Positions 17,221 through 24,673 of a DNA stretch of 64,000 nt are shown piece by piece (within the stretch, counting starts at the first letter, position 1; the number at the start of each line of letters is the position of its first letter). A program made the position numbers and the translations under genes. The DNA comes from RUG11894 sp964344335 (GTDB taxonomy: Bacteria > Bacillota > Clostridia > Peptostreptococcales > Anaerovoracaceae). The notes beneath the pieces were generated by a model. It was not told where the DNA came from and searched no databases. It saw nothing but the letters and a program-made list of their open reading frames with translations. The stretch spans positions 65,464-129,463 of the forward strand of contig CAYFMW010000001.1 of assembly GCA_964344335.1 (NCBI GenBank), read 5' to 3'.

Positions 17221-18267
17221 ATGAATACTAAAAGTAAGAAAATAATTGCAATAATAATATGCGCGGTTATCGCCCTTTCGGGATTCTTCCTGCTTCAGCG
17301 GCTGCTGATGCCGAAGTACGCCGTAGATTTGATTGAAGGGTCCTTCATCGCCGAGTACTACGACGAGGAAAAGGACTTCGATGTGATGTTCATCGGGGAC
17401 TGCGAGGTCTATTCCAATTTCTCGCCTGCGGTGCTCTGGAGCGAATACGGCATAAACAGCTTTATACGCGGCAGCGCCGAGCAGTACATCTGGCAGTCCT
17501 ATTATTTGCTCGAGGATGTCCTGCGCTACGAGACCCCGAAGGTCGTCATATTCAACATCCAGTCGCTTCAGTTCGAGAAGTCTCAGCGCGAAGCCTACAA
17601 CCGCATGACCCTCGAAGGCATGGAATGGTCGATGTCCAAGGTTAAGGCTATAAAGGCTTCGCTTCTCCCAGAGGAGCAATTCCTCGATTATGTATTCCCG
17701 ATACTGCGCTATCATAGCCGCTGGAGCGCGCTGGGCGCGGAAGACTTCGAGTATATGTTTAAGTCTAAAAAGCAGACCCACAACGGCTACTCCATGCGGG
17801 TGGATGTATTGCCCGTCGAGAGCCTCCCGGAGCCCAAGATACTCGCGAATTATCAGTTTAGCGAGCATGCCTGGAGCTACCTGGATATGATGCGCGAGCT
17901 CTGTGCGGAGAAGGGCATCGAGCTGCTGTTTATAAAGGCTCCCAGCGTCTATCCTCACTGGTATGCGGAGTACGATCAGCAGGTTCGGGATTACGCCGAA
18001 AAGTACGATATTCACTATATAAACTTCCTGGAGATTGGTGAAGAGACGGGTATAGACTACAGCACCGACACCTTCGACGCGGGCATGCACCTCAATCTCT
18101 CGGGCGCGGAGAAGACCTCCGTCTGGCTCGGGAAATACCTGCGCGAGACCTATAATCTGCCCGACAGGCGCGGCGAGGAGCATATGAGCGAGCTCTGGAA
18201 GCAGAAGCTGGCCGACTATGAGGCGGAAAAGCTCTATCAGTACGAGCTCTATGGAATAAAGCAGTAA
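17221..18267 (+). CDS. SGNH-like (DltD/AlgJ-like) extracellular protein with a GDCE motif
   Basis: A 348-aa protein with one N-terminal membrane helix (about 7-26) and an extracytoplasmic domain. FDVMFIGDCEVYSNFSP near 53-69 corresponds to the first block of SGNH hydrolases. The position of the nucleophilic Ser is Cys61 here (GDC, not GDS or GSS). Near the C-terminus, Asp286 and His290 (TFDAGMHLNLSG) fit the DxxH block. I recall this GDCE form in related clostridial proteins, so it may be a clade feature and not an error. It probably works with the carrier protein and MBOAT genes in O-acylating or de-acylating a surface polymer. Confidence 0.8.
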   Translation: MNTKSKKIIAIIICAVIALSGFFLLQRLLMPKYAVDLIEGSFIAEYYDEEKDFDVMFIGDCEVYSNFSPAVLWSEYGINSFIRGSAEQYIWQSYYLLEDVLRYETPKVVIFNIQSLQFEKSQREAYNRMTLEGMEWSMSKVKAIKASLLPEEQFLDYVFPILRYHSRWSALGAEDFEYMFKSKKQTHNGYSMRVDVLPVESLPEPKILANYQFSEHAWSYLDMMRELCAEKGIELLFIKAPSVYPHWYAEYDQQVRDYAEKYDIHYINFLEIGEETGIDYSTDTFDAGMHLNLSGAEKTSVWLGKYLRETYNLPDRRGEEHMSELWKQKLADYEAEKLYQYELYGIKQ

Positions 18268-18495
18268 ATATACTTAATATTAGATATGCTAATGCGAAGA
18301 TTGGCCCTGCAGCGGAGTTTCTCCTTTAAGAAAAACAAAGAAGCAGGGCTTTTTTGTCCTCAGGTCTTAAAAGTATCGAAATCGGAGATAAGTTGCAGTT
18401 TGCAACTGAAATTTTCTCCATTTTGTGGCAAAATTAAATCGCCGACTAAATTAGTAAGAGAGGGCTTTGCGTTTATATCGAGAAAGGAACAAAAA
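18268..18495. other. Intergenic region with a small hairpin
   Basis: No gene is supported in these 228 bp. At 18391-18407, AGTTGCA-GTT-TGCAACT is a 7-bp perfect stem with a 3-nt loop. Without a T-run it could be an operator and not a terminator. GAAAGGAAC lies before the remnant frame that follows. Confidence 0.4.
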
Positions 18496-18760
18496 ATGAA
18501 AGATATTAAAAAGGATCCTTTTGAAGAATACATTAAAAATTTACCGCCCACACGCAGAGAGCTGGCTCAAGCATGGTCTACAGCGATAGGCCTGCAGGAT
18601 GTAGACGGACGGCGCGAGCAGGTATATGCACGAAACCATAAATGCCATGGACGATGAGACCTTCGCGAATTGGATGGATTATCACTTTGCGATTTGCGAA
18701 CGCCAGGATTTGATCGGAGCGTCAAATCATACTTTGGATATTTTGCGAAAGCACAGCTAA
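18496..18760 (+). pseudogene. Chimeric remnant: Fic-antitoxin-like N-terminus next to a methyltransferase C-terminus
   Basis: The first 38 codons (18496-18609) read like the start of small VbhA-type antitoxins of Fic toxins, with DPFEEYIKNLPPTRRELAQA followed by WSTAIGLQDVDG. The frame then degenerates and stops at 18657. In the next frame, 18626-18760 gives 44 residues including MDDETFANWMDYHFAICERQ and DLIGASNHTLDILRK. These match the extreme C-terminus of class I SAM-dependent methyltransferases. Two unrelated gene ends are thus joined. No Fic gene or methyltransferase core is present. The family assignments are from memory of motifs. Confidence 0.55.
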
Positions 18761-18779
18761 GTTTATTGAGGAGATCTGA

Positions 18780-19256
18780 ATGGACATTAGTTATATTGCA
18801 GGTAAAGATAAGTTTAATTATAGGGTATGCGGTATTATCATAAATGAAAACAAAGTTCTTGCAATGCATGACGAGCGGTCGCCATATTACTACCTGCCGG
18901 GAGGAAGGGTCAAAATGGGGGAAACTGCAGAACATGCAATAATTAGGGAGATCGAGGAGGAACTGAATATCAGACCCGGCATTGTTCGTCCGTTATGGTT
19001 AAATCAGAGTTTTTTCGTCGAAGATGTGGATAAGCTGAGCTATCATGAAATCTGCATCTATTTTTTGATTGATATTTCTGAAACTGACTTGTTGGATAAG
19101 GGCGAAGTCTTTACGCTCAACGAAGGACATCACATTCACGATTATGAGTGGCTGGAATTTGAGCAGCTGGAAAATGAATATTTTTGTCCGCTGTTTCTAA
19201 AGAAAGAGATATTCAATCTCCCGGAACACTTTACAATCAGAACGGAAATTGAATAG
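18780..19256 (+). CDS. NUDIX hydrolase
   Basis: A 158-aa pyrophosphohydrolase of the Nudix fold that would cleave a nucleoside diphosphate linked to another moiety. The Nudix box occupies residues 42-64: Gly42, Glu48, then REIEEELNI at 56-64. The Gly that normally comes second to last in the box is Asn63. RVCGIIINENKVLAMH is the first strand pair and YYYLPGG leads into the box. GAGGAGATCTGA precedes the ATG. It looks intact, although its neighbours on both sides are gene remnants. The substrate cannot be told. Confidence 0.88.
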   Translation: MDISYIAGKDKFNYRVCGIIINENKVLAMHDERSPYYYLPGGRVKMGETAEHAIIREIEEELNIRPGIVRPLWLNQSFFVEDVDKLSYHEICIYFLIDISETDLLDKGEVFTLNEGHHIHDYEWLEFEQLENEYFCPLFLKKEIFNLPEHFTIRTEIE

Positions 19257-19294
19257 CTGGATAAGAAATTACAAAGGTGCTTTCCGTGGCGAAA

Positions 19295-19379
19295 ATGGAT
19301 ATTAAAAAACTTTCAAAAACCTATGATGTGAGAAAGCTTGCCTGAAGAGTATGAGGATCTTCCCTGCTTTAATTTTTAA
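19295..19379 (+). pseudogene. Short remnant, possibly of a GNAT acetyltransferase
   Basis: An ATG frame gives MDIKKLSKTYDVRKLA and then stops. The overlapping next frame gives SLPEEYEDLPCFNF and stops at 19379. The first piece resembles the opening of GNAT acetyltransferases. The second looks like a protein C-terminus. A large internal deletion with a frameshift would explain both. The call is weak because the pieces are so short. The surrounding 19257-19491 holds no other gene. Confidence 0.3.
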
Positions 19380-19491
19380 ACGATAAATCCCGGGTTTCAA
19401 TTGTCGCAATAAAGTATTAATATATTTTTAAAGGGATGGAAGTCCCTGGTATTTTGAGACTCATGGCGATATCGCTTATATAAGGTGTACT

Positions 19492-20460
19492 ATGAAAAAT
19501 TTAACCAAACTATTAGTAGTGCTTGTTCTTATATCGTTACTTGGTGCCTGCAGAAACAGCGGGGGGGATAATAATATGGAAACAGACCCGGATATTATGT
19601 GCGGCGGAGTCGTTGACAGAAGTTATGACGCGCCCAAGCTAATCGAATCGAAGGACTTAACGGCTATAGATACGGGATTTTTTTACACGGAAAACTACGG
19701 AAACCGCCATGACGCCTTCCTAAAGATTAAACTTGCGCGAAACGAAAAGGGCGAGCTCATCCTGAGCGAAGAAAACCGCTACAATGTGAGCGTAAAAGTC
19801 GGCGACGAAGTACTCGGCGGCGCTCGGGAGCTCATCGGTAAATTTAAGTTGTCGGAGCTTAACGGAACGGATAGATATACATCGGGACTTCCCAATCCAC
19901 ATTCGCCAATTTATTTTAAAGCCGAATACGCGAGCGGAGAAAGCATATATTTTTGCGTGAACGGCAACGCTGAAGAAGCTTGGTGCAACGAGCTCGCAGG
20001 ATATTTTTTGGATGTCTTTGAGAAATACGGCGAAACTTCGGTTTTGCCGCCTAAAGAAAGCCTTCAGATAGTCGAGTTCGGCTTAGAGTATTTTGACGGC
20101 GATTTGGGACGCGAATACTGCAGTATAACAATGCCGGACGGGGAAGAGAATTTGCGCAAATTCCAATGGGATTATGCCGGTGATGAAGACGAGCTCGAGG
20201 ATTACATCGATGTTCCCGAAAACTTTTACATCGAGCTGGCAAGCTTTTTAAAGGATTTGAAAATTGATTCTCTTATAAACGGCGATTATGAACCTCCTTT
20301 TGAAGCAAAAAACCCCGGGGTTGCCGGTTTCAATATATTTATTAAGCATGCCGACCTTTCTTATGACTTGGGCAGCATCAAAGGCGACGAAATTACCCCC
20401 GAGCTGCTCGAGAAAATTAATGCGATATTAGATTTCGCCGATAAGTATTTCGAACAATAA
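19492..20460 (+). CDS. Lipoprotein of unknown function
   Basis: A 322-aa precursor with signal peptide MKNLTKLLVVLVLISLLGAC and a lipobox, LGAC, with Cys20 lipidated. The mature part is acidic and mostly beta-strand-like, with no known domain that I recognise. Features include LIESKDLTAIDTGFFYTEN, where such extracellular proteins often have a repeated strand, and a C-terminal helix EKINAILDFADKYFEQ. A truncated relative starts at 20866, sharing the lipobox region and the TGTACTATGAAAAA sequence around the start codon. Confidence 0.75.
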   Translation: MKNLTKLLVVLVLISLLGACRNSGGDNNMETDPDIMCGGVVDRSYDAPKLIESKDLTAIDTGFFYTENYGNRHDAFLKIKLARNEKGELILSEENRYNVSVKVGDEVLGGARELIGKFKLSELNGTDRYTSGLPNPHSPIYFKAEYASGESIYFCVNGNAEEAWCNELAGYFLDVFEKYGETSVLPPKESLQIVEFGLEYFDGDLGREYCSITMPDGEENLRKFQWDYAGDEDELEDYIDVPENFYIELASFLKDLKIDSLINGDYEPPFEAKNPGVAGFNIFIKHADLSYDLGSIKGDEITPELLEKINAILDFADKYFEQ

Positions 20461-20513
20461 AGACGATGGGCAAAAGACATAAGCCATTCGCAATCTCGCC
20501 GTCTCGCGCGACA

Positions 20514-20810
20514 TTATTGGGGAAGTATCTCCATTCCGCTTCCGTCTAAGTTCATAACTATTATTGAGGCCAGCATCACCGGAGGATTCTCGATTGGATC
20601 TTCTGCAAGCGGGCTTCTTGTAAAATCGATAATCATCAGTTTGTCATTTACAATGTTTATGAACATATTTAATGAAGTACTTGAAAATAAAGTCTTTTCA
20701 TCACTTCCGAAATAAAACTGTCCGTGCATAATATTGCCTAAATCCGATGCGTGGCCGTGATATAATAATGCTGCAAGTCGTAGCTCGAGGGGTATCACGA
20801 GTATAAGCAA
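20514..20810 (-). pseudogene. Possible 3' remnant of an extracellular protein gene
   Basis: A 98-aa minus-strand frame has a coherent C-terminal half: IVNDKLMIIDFTRSPLAED, then VMLASIIVMNLDGSGMEIL. The last part recalls DUF5050/TolB-like strands that repeat a MNLDGS pattern. The first 20 residues do not fit, and no ribosome binding site or signal peptide is seen. It may be the end of a larger gene whose start was lost, or chance. The 20461-20865 interval holds nothing else that I can support. Confidence 0.3.
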
Positions 20811-20865
20811 AAGGTGAAATATCGATTGATACCGTTTATCTGGTAATGTTTACCTGAGCTGTACT

Positions 20866-20964
20866 ATGAAAAAGTTTATAAAATTTTTGCCGTTAATTAT
20901 TCTCATATCAGGGCTAGGTGCTTGCATCAAGAGCGAAGGGGATGATAAGGATGCATATTTATAA
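20866..20964 (+). pseudogene. Truncated lipoprotein gene (signal peptide only)
   Basis: Thirty-two codons encode a complete lipoprotein signal peptide (MKKFIKFLPLIILISGLGAC) and 12 further residues, then a stop. The start resembles that of the lipoprotein at 19492, including the bases around the ATG. A GNAT reading frame begins inside it at 20951. It looks like the 5' end of a duplicated lipoprotein gene whose body was replaced. Confidence 0.55.
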
Positions 20965-21211
20965 TATTCGCCCGGCGAGCTATGCCGATCTGGATGAGCT
21001 CGAAGTGATTTTTCGGGNNNNNNNNNNNNNNNNNNNNNNNNNNNNNNNNNNNNNNNNNNNNNNNNNNNNNNNNNNNNNNNNNNNNNNNNNNNNNNNNNNN
21101 NNNNNNNNNNNNNNNNNGGCGATAGAGCGAAACGGGTTTTCGTACTGCGGTATAATTATAGTTGAGGACGGAACACCCCGCTTAGCATACCAATGGGTGA
21201 AAGAAAAATAG
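20951..21211 (+). CDS. GNAT family N-acetyltransferase, middle lost in an assembly gap
   Basis: The N-terminal IRPASYADLDELEVIF is a typical GNAT opening. After the N-run, AIERNGFSYCGIIIVEDGTPRLAYQWVKEK is cut here as AIERNGFSYCGIIIVEDGTP, a typical GNAT C-terminus in which the last strand pair follows a GF(x)YCG turn. A normal protein is about 150-165 aa, so about 100 residues (acetyl-CoA loop included) are missing. The 100-N run is therefore too short for an intact gene. Whether the gene is whole in the cell is unknown. AAGGATGCAT precedes the ATG without a good ribosome binding site. Confidence 0.6.
   Translation: MHIYNIRPASYADLDELEVIFRXXXXXXXXXXXXXXXXXXXXXXXXXXXXXXXXXXAIERNGFSYCGIIIVEDGTPRLAYQWVKEK
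21018..21117. other. Assembly gap (100 N) inside the GNAT gene
   Basis: A run of exactly 100 N, the usual placeholder for an unknown distance. The frames on both sides agree if the run is read as 100 nt, but GNAT length suggests the true missing part is about 300 nt. Confidence 0.95.
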
Positions 21212-21313
21212 CGAGAATGAGCAATTCCACTCAAATTCGCCAAACAGGGGATGTTGTATTTTAGGGGGAAAGCGCTGACATCGCCTTACTTCATGAACTA
21301 AGATTCGCTCCCG

Positions 21314-21345
21314 GGCAGCCTCAGGTTTTGAGGCTGCCTTGCTTG
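21314..21345 (+). terminator. Rho-independent terminator
   Basis: A 10-bp perfect stem, GGCAGCCTCA / TGAGGCTGCC, with a 5-nt loop (GGTTT) is followed by TTGCTTG. It lies about 100 nt after the GNAT stop and just before the promoter of the next operon. Confidence 0.7.
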
Positions 21346-21387
21346 TACCGGAGGGGGTCATTTTATGCAGGCGCTCTTGCGCTCAGC

Positions 21388-21416
21388 TTGTCAGTCCACC
21401 GCACAAGTGGTAAAAT
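21388..21416 (+). promoter_or_regulatory. Sigma-A promoter of the CofE-like gene
   Basis: TTGTCA, a 17-nt spacer and TAAAAT lie 37 nt before the start codon at 21454. It may also drive the genes downstream to buk, since the gaps between them are short. The largest gap is 90 nt, before ilvE. Confidence 0.65.
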
Positions 21417-21453
21417 TTATATGTAGTTTTATCCGCAATAAAGGAGGATGAAT

Positions 21454-22623
21454 ATGAGGACAATAGGTACCGGCGCATACGGAATTCGCGCCCCCATAAT
21501 CAAAGAGGGCGATAATTTGGTCGATATTGTCGTTCAGTCCGTGCTGCAGAGCGGGTTGGAGCTGCGAGACCACGATGTTATCGGCGTTACCGAGGCGGTG
21601 GTAGCTCGCGCTCAGGGTAATTATGTTACTACCGACGATATTGCCGGGGATATAAATGAATTGTTTTCGGGAAAGATTGGAATCGTTTTTCCGATTCTCA
21701 GCCGCAATCGATTTGCCATTGCACTCAAAGGCATCGCCAAATCGGGGAAAAAGATTTACATCCAGTTCAGCTATCCTTCCGACGAGGTGGGCAACTCTTT
21801 GATGGATGTCGATATTATGGAAGAGCATAATATCAATCCTTATTCCGACTGTTTAAGCAAAGAGGATTATAGAAGAATTTTCGGCGAACAGGTTTCGCAC
21901 CCGTTTACCGGCATAGATTATGTTCGTCTCTACGAAGAGCTCTCCGTTTATCCCGGACAGATAGAAGTGTTTTTCTCTAACGACTTGAAAGATATCCTGC
22001 GTTACACGGACGAGGTGTTGCTGGCCAACACTCATAACAGCGATAAGTTTGCAAAAAAATTGCTTTCTTTGGGTGCAAAAAAGGCCCTTACTCTGAAAGA
22101 CGTTTGCAAGGAAAATCGCGGCGCCGGATATAATCCGCAGTACGGTCTGCTCGGCTCCAATACGGCCGGCGAGGAAAGGTTGAAATTATTCCCGCGCGAT
22201 TCACTCGGAACGGCAAAGCTTATACAGGAGAAGATTTATAATCAAACGGGCAAGAAAGTAGAAGTGCTCATTTACGGAGACGGCGCTTTTAAGGACCCGA
22301 TCGGCAAGATTTGGGAATTGGCGGACCCGGTGGTTTCTCCCGGCTTTACCGAAGGTCTTCGCGGACGCCCCGACGAGTTGAAATTAAAGTATCTTGCGGA
22401 TAACGAATTGGCGGACCTGCACGGAGAGGAGCTCAACGAGGCTATGCGACACATCATTGCCGAGAAGGATCATTGCGCCGATAAACACGATTCCCTGGGA
22501 ACGACACCCAGGCAGTTGAGCGATCTTCTGGGAACCCTCTGCGACCTCGTCAGCGGCAGCGGCGACAAAGGCACGCCCTTCGTCGTGGTTCAGGGATACT
22601 TCGATAATTACGCCAGCGAATAG
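21454..22623 (+). CDS. CofE-like (coenzyme F420-0:L-glutamate ligase family) protein
   Basis: A 389-aa protein. Its N-terminal half has the family pattern TGAYGIRAPIIKEGDNLVDI, DVIGVTEAVVARAQGN and GSNTAGEERLKLFPRD. The family's founding member adds glutamate to F420-0 with GTP. Here the protein is about 140 aa longer than archaeal CofE, and no other F420 gene is in view. I suspect a different amide-forming ligase role. The ATG at 21454 is preferred over 21448 because AAGGAGG directly abuts the latter. It heads the branched-chain amino acid cluster, 59 nt before the P-loop gene. Confidence 0.8.
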   Translation: MRTIGTGAYGIRAPIIKEGDNLVDIVVQSVLQSGLELRDHDVIGVTEAVVARAQGNYVTTDDIAGDINELFSGKIGIVFPILSRNRFAIALKGIAKSGKKIYIQFSYPSDEVGNSLMDVDIMEEHNINPYSDCLSKEDYRRIFGEQVSHPFTGIDYVRLYEELSVYPGQIEVFFSNDLKDILRYTDEVLLANTHNSDKFAKKLLSLGAKKALTLKDVCKENRGAGYNPQYGLLGSNTAGEERLKLFPRDSLGTAKLIQEKIYNQTGKKVEVLIYGDGAFKDPIGKIWELADPVVSPGFTEGLRGRPDELKLKYLADNELADLHGEELNEAMRHIIAEKDHCADKHDSLGTTPRQLSDLLGTLCDLVSGSGDKGTPFVVVQGYFDNYASE

Positions 22624-22682
22624 AGCGGATAAAATTCGTTCCTTCCGATTCGTGGAAATTATATAAATTGTATGTATAGAGT

Positions 22683-23384
22683 GTGTTGTGTGTGTTAAAG
22701 GCTTCAGAGCTGTTTAATAATCGTATAAGCATAATAAGCGGCCACTTCGGCACGGGCAAGACGGAATTTGCCGTAAATCTTGCGCTGTCTTTTGCCTCCG
22801 AATCTTTGAAGACCGCCATAGCGGATCTCGATATAGTAAATCCTTATTTCCGTTCGCGCGAGAAGAGGGATATTTTAGAGGACGCCGGAATTAGAGTAAT
22901 ATGCTCTTCTTCGCAGCACGAGCATGCGGATATACCGGCGCTTCCGCCCGATATCGCGTCACTTTTCGAAGACAGAAGCTATAAGGTTGTGCTGGATATC
23001 GGCGGTGACCCCACCGGAGCCAGAGTATTGGCGCGATTTCTTCCGCGCATACAGAGAGAGGACAACAGGCTTTTTTATGTTTTCAACGCCCGCAGACCGG
23101 AGATTGCGACTATCGATTCCGCTGAAGGATATCTGCGTCGCATAGAAGATGTAACCGGCCTTGAGTGCGGCGGAATAATAAACAACACGCATCTTTGCGA
23201 GTACACATCTGCCGAAGATGTGTTGGCCGGAGAGGATGCCGCAATGCGGCTCTCCGAAAAAACGGGAATTCCGCTTATCTGCAGTGTCGTCGAGAAGAGG
23301 CTTTTAGCGAGTCTTTCCCGTAACGCTGTTCCTTTATTTCCGATAGAAATATTAATGAAAAAACCCTGGGAGGTGGGAAGATGA
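22683..23384 (+). CDS. P-loop (MinD/ParA/CobQ-type) ATPase in the 2-oxoacid oxidoreductase operon
   Basis: A protein of about 230 aa with a Walker A loop, GHFGTGKT, at residues 20-27 (numbered from the codon at 22683). ADLDIVNPYFRSRE and VLDIGGDPTGARV correspond to the Asp-containing switch regions of SIMIBI NTPases. The start is uncertain because several GTG/TTG codons lie close together without a clear ribosome binding site. It overlaps the ferredoxin gene by 4 bp, so the two are translationally coupled. Its place at the head of the vor genes suggests cluster assembly or enzyme maturation. That is inference, and its activity is unknown. Confidence 0.8.
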   Translation: MLCVLKASELFNNRISIISGHFGTGKTEFAVNLALSFASESLKTAIADLDIVNPYFRSREKRDILEDAGIRVICSSSQHEHADIPALPPDIASLFEDRSYKVVLDIGGDPTGARVLARFLPRIQREDNRLFYVFNARRPEIATIDSAEGYLRRIEDVTGLECGGIINNTHLCEYTSAEDVLAGEDAAMRLSEKTGIPLICSVVEKRLLASLSRNAVPLFPIEILMKKPWEVGR

Positions 23385-23590
23385 TCAAACTTAGCTTTGA
23401 CAATGAACGGTGCAAGGCCTGCGAACTTTGTGCGACGGTATGCCCTAAACATATACTTGCGCTGAATGCCGATTTGGTAAATCATAAGGGTTATCATCCT
23501 ATGGACTGCATAGATATGGCGGCATGCATAGGTTGCGCAAGCTGCGCGAAGATATGCCCGGATTCCGTTATCACGATAGAAAGAGTTTAG
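23381..23590 (+). CDS. 2x[4Fe-4S] ferredoxin subunit of the 2-oxoacid oxidoreductase
   Basis: A 69-aa polyferredoxin-type subunit with two CxxCxxCxxxCP motifs: CKACELCATVCP near 11-22 and CIGCASCAKICP near 50-61. It takes electrons from the TPP/Fe-S catalytic unit and passes them to free ferredoxin. It overlaps the preceding ATPase gene (ATGA) and lies 14 nt before the alpha subunit gene, as the delta subunit does in VOR/KOR operons. Confidence 0.93.
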   Translation: MIKLSFDNERCKACELCATVCPKHILALNADLVNHKGYHPMDCIDMAACIGCASCAKICPDSVITIERV

Positions 23591-23604
23591 GAGGATAGAT
23601 CTGA

Positions 23605-24672
23605 ATGGCAAAAGAACTTTGGAAAGGTAATGAAGTAATCGCCGAAGCCGCTATACGTGCCGGCTGTGACTGTTATTTCGGGTATCCCATAACCCCGCAG
23701 AGCGAGGTGCCTGAGTATATGTCCGTACATATGCCCAAGCACGGAAGGGTATTCGTTCAGGCGGAGTCCGAACTTGCGGCGATAAATATGGTCTACGGAG
23801 CGGCCGGCTGCGGACTGCGCGCCATGACCACATCCTCTTCTCCGGGGATAGCCCTTATGCAGGAAGGCATATCCTACCTTGCGGGCAGCAGACTTCCCGC
23901 GGTAATAGTCAATTGCATGCGCGGCGGACCGGGGCTCGGCACCATCCAGCCCGGGCAGGCCGACTACTATCAATCGACCCGCGGCGGCGGTCACGGCGAC
24001 TACAGAACCGTAGTCCTCGCCCCCGCGAATATTCAGGAACTGGCGGACTTCGTGCAGGAAGCCTTCGATATTGCAGACTGCTATCGCAATCCCGTCATGG
24101 TGGTAGTGGACGGAATGATAGGCCAGATGCTCGAGCCCATAGAGTGGCGTCCGATAAAACGCAGAGAGCTTCCTCCCAAGGATTGGGCTACGACGGGCAA
24201 GCGCGGAAGGAAGGAGCCCAACTTTATAAGTTCACTCTTTATGGAGCCTGAAGACTGCGACAGGATGAACCGGGAGATGGGCGAAACCCTTAAGCTCATC
24301 GAAGAAAACGAGACAAGATACGAAGCGGTCGAGTGCGACGATGCGGAGATTATCTTTGTGGCTTACGGAACCCCAGCGAGAATTATCATAAGCGTCATAG
24401 ACGAGTTGAAAGCTCAGGGTATAAAGGCCGGACTGTTCCGTCCGATAACTTTATGGCCCTTCCCGAGCCGGGCTCTCCACGATTATGCGGTAAAGGATAA
24501 TGTAAAGCTTCTGCTGGATGTGGAGATGAGTCTCGGACAGATGATAGACGATGTTCGCCTTGCGGTAAAGGGCAAAAAGCCCGTTCATTTTTACGGTCGC
24601 GCAGGCGGTGTAATTCCTACCGTCGAGGAGATCGTCGAAGCTGCAAAGAAGGCGCTGAAGGAGGCGAAATAA
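23605..24672 (+). CDS. vorB: 2-oxoacid:ferredoxin oxidoreductase alpha subunit (VorB-like)
   Basis: A 355-aa subunit of a CoA-acylating 2-oxoacid oxidoreductase that converts branched-chain 2-oxoacids to acyl-CoA, CO2 and reduced ferredoxin. GCDCYFGYPITPQSEVPEYM near 18-37 and AMTTSSSPGIALMQEGISYL are the pyrimidine-domain signatures. NCMRGGPGLGTIQPGQADY is the conserved interface loop. The C-terminal third, with GLFRPITLWPFPS, is the transketolase C-domain. AGGAGG is well placed before the ATG. The four-gene order, then ilvE, ptb and buk, favours 3-methyl-2-oxobutanoate (EC 1.2.7.7) over pyruvate or 2-oxoglutarate as substrate. Confidence 0.93.
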   Translation: MAKELWKGNEVIAEAAIRAGCDCYFGYPITPQSEVPEYMSVHMPKHGRVFVQAESELAAINMVYGAAGCGLRAMTTSSSPGIALMQEGISYLAGSRLPAVIVNCMRGGPGLGTIQPGQADYYQSTRGGGHGDYRTVVLAPANIQELADFVQEAFDIADCYRNPVMVVVDGMIGQMLEPIEWRPIKRRELPPKDWATTGKRGRKEPNFISSLFMEPEDCDRMNREMGETLKLIEENETRYEAVECDDAEIIFVAYGTPARIIISVIDELKAQGIKAGLFRPITLWPFPSRALHDYAVKDNVKLLLDVEMSLGQMIDDVRLAVKGKKPVHFYGRAGGVIPTVEEIVEAAKKALKEAK

Positions 24673-24673
24673 T

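Noticed and set aside
18496..18657. Selenocysteine or frameshift reading for the antitoxin-like frame
   Set aside because: The two pieces belong to unrelated families, so recoding would not restore a known protein.
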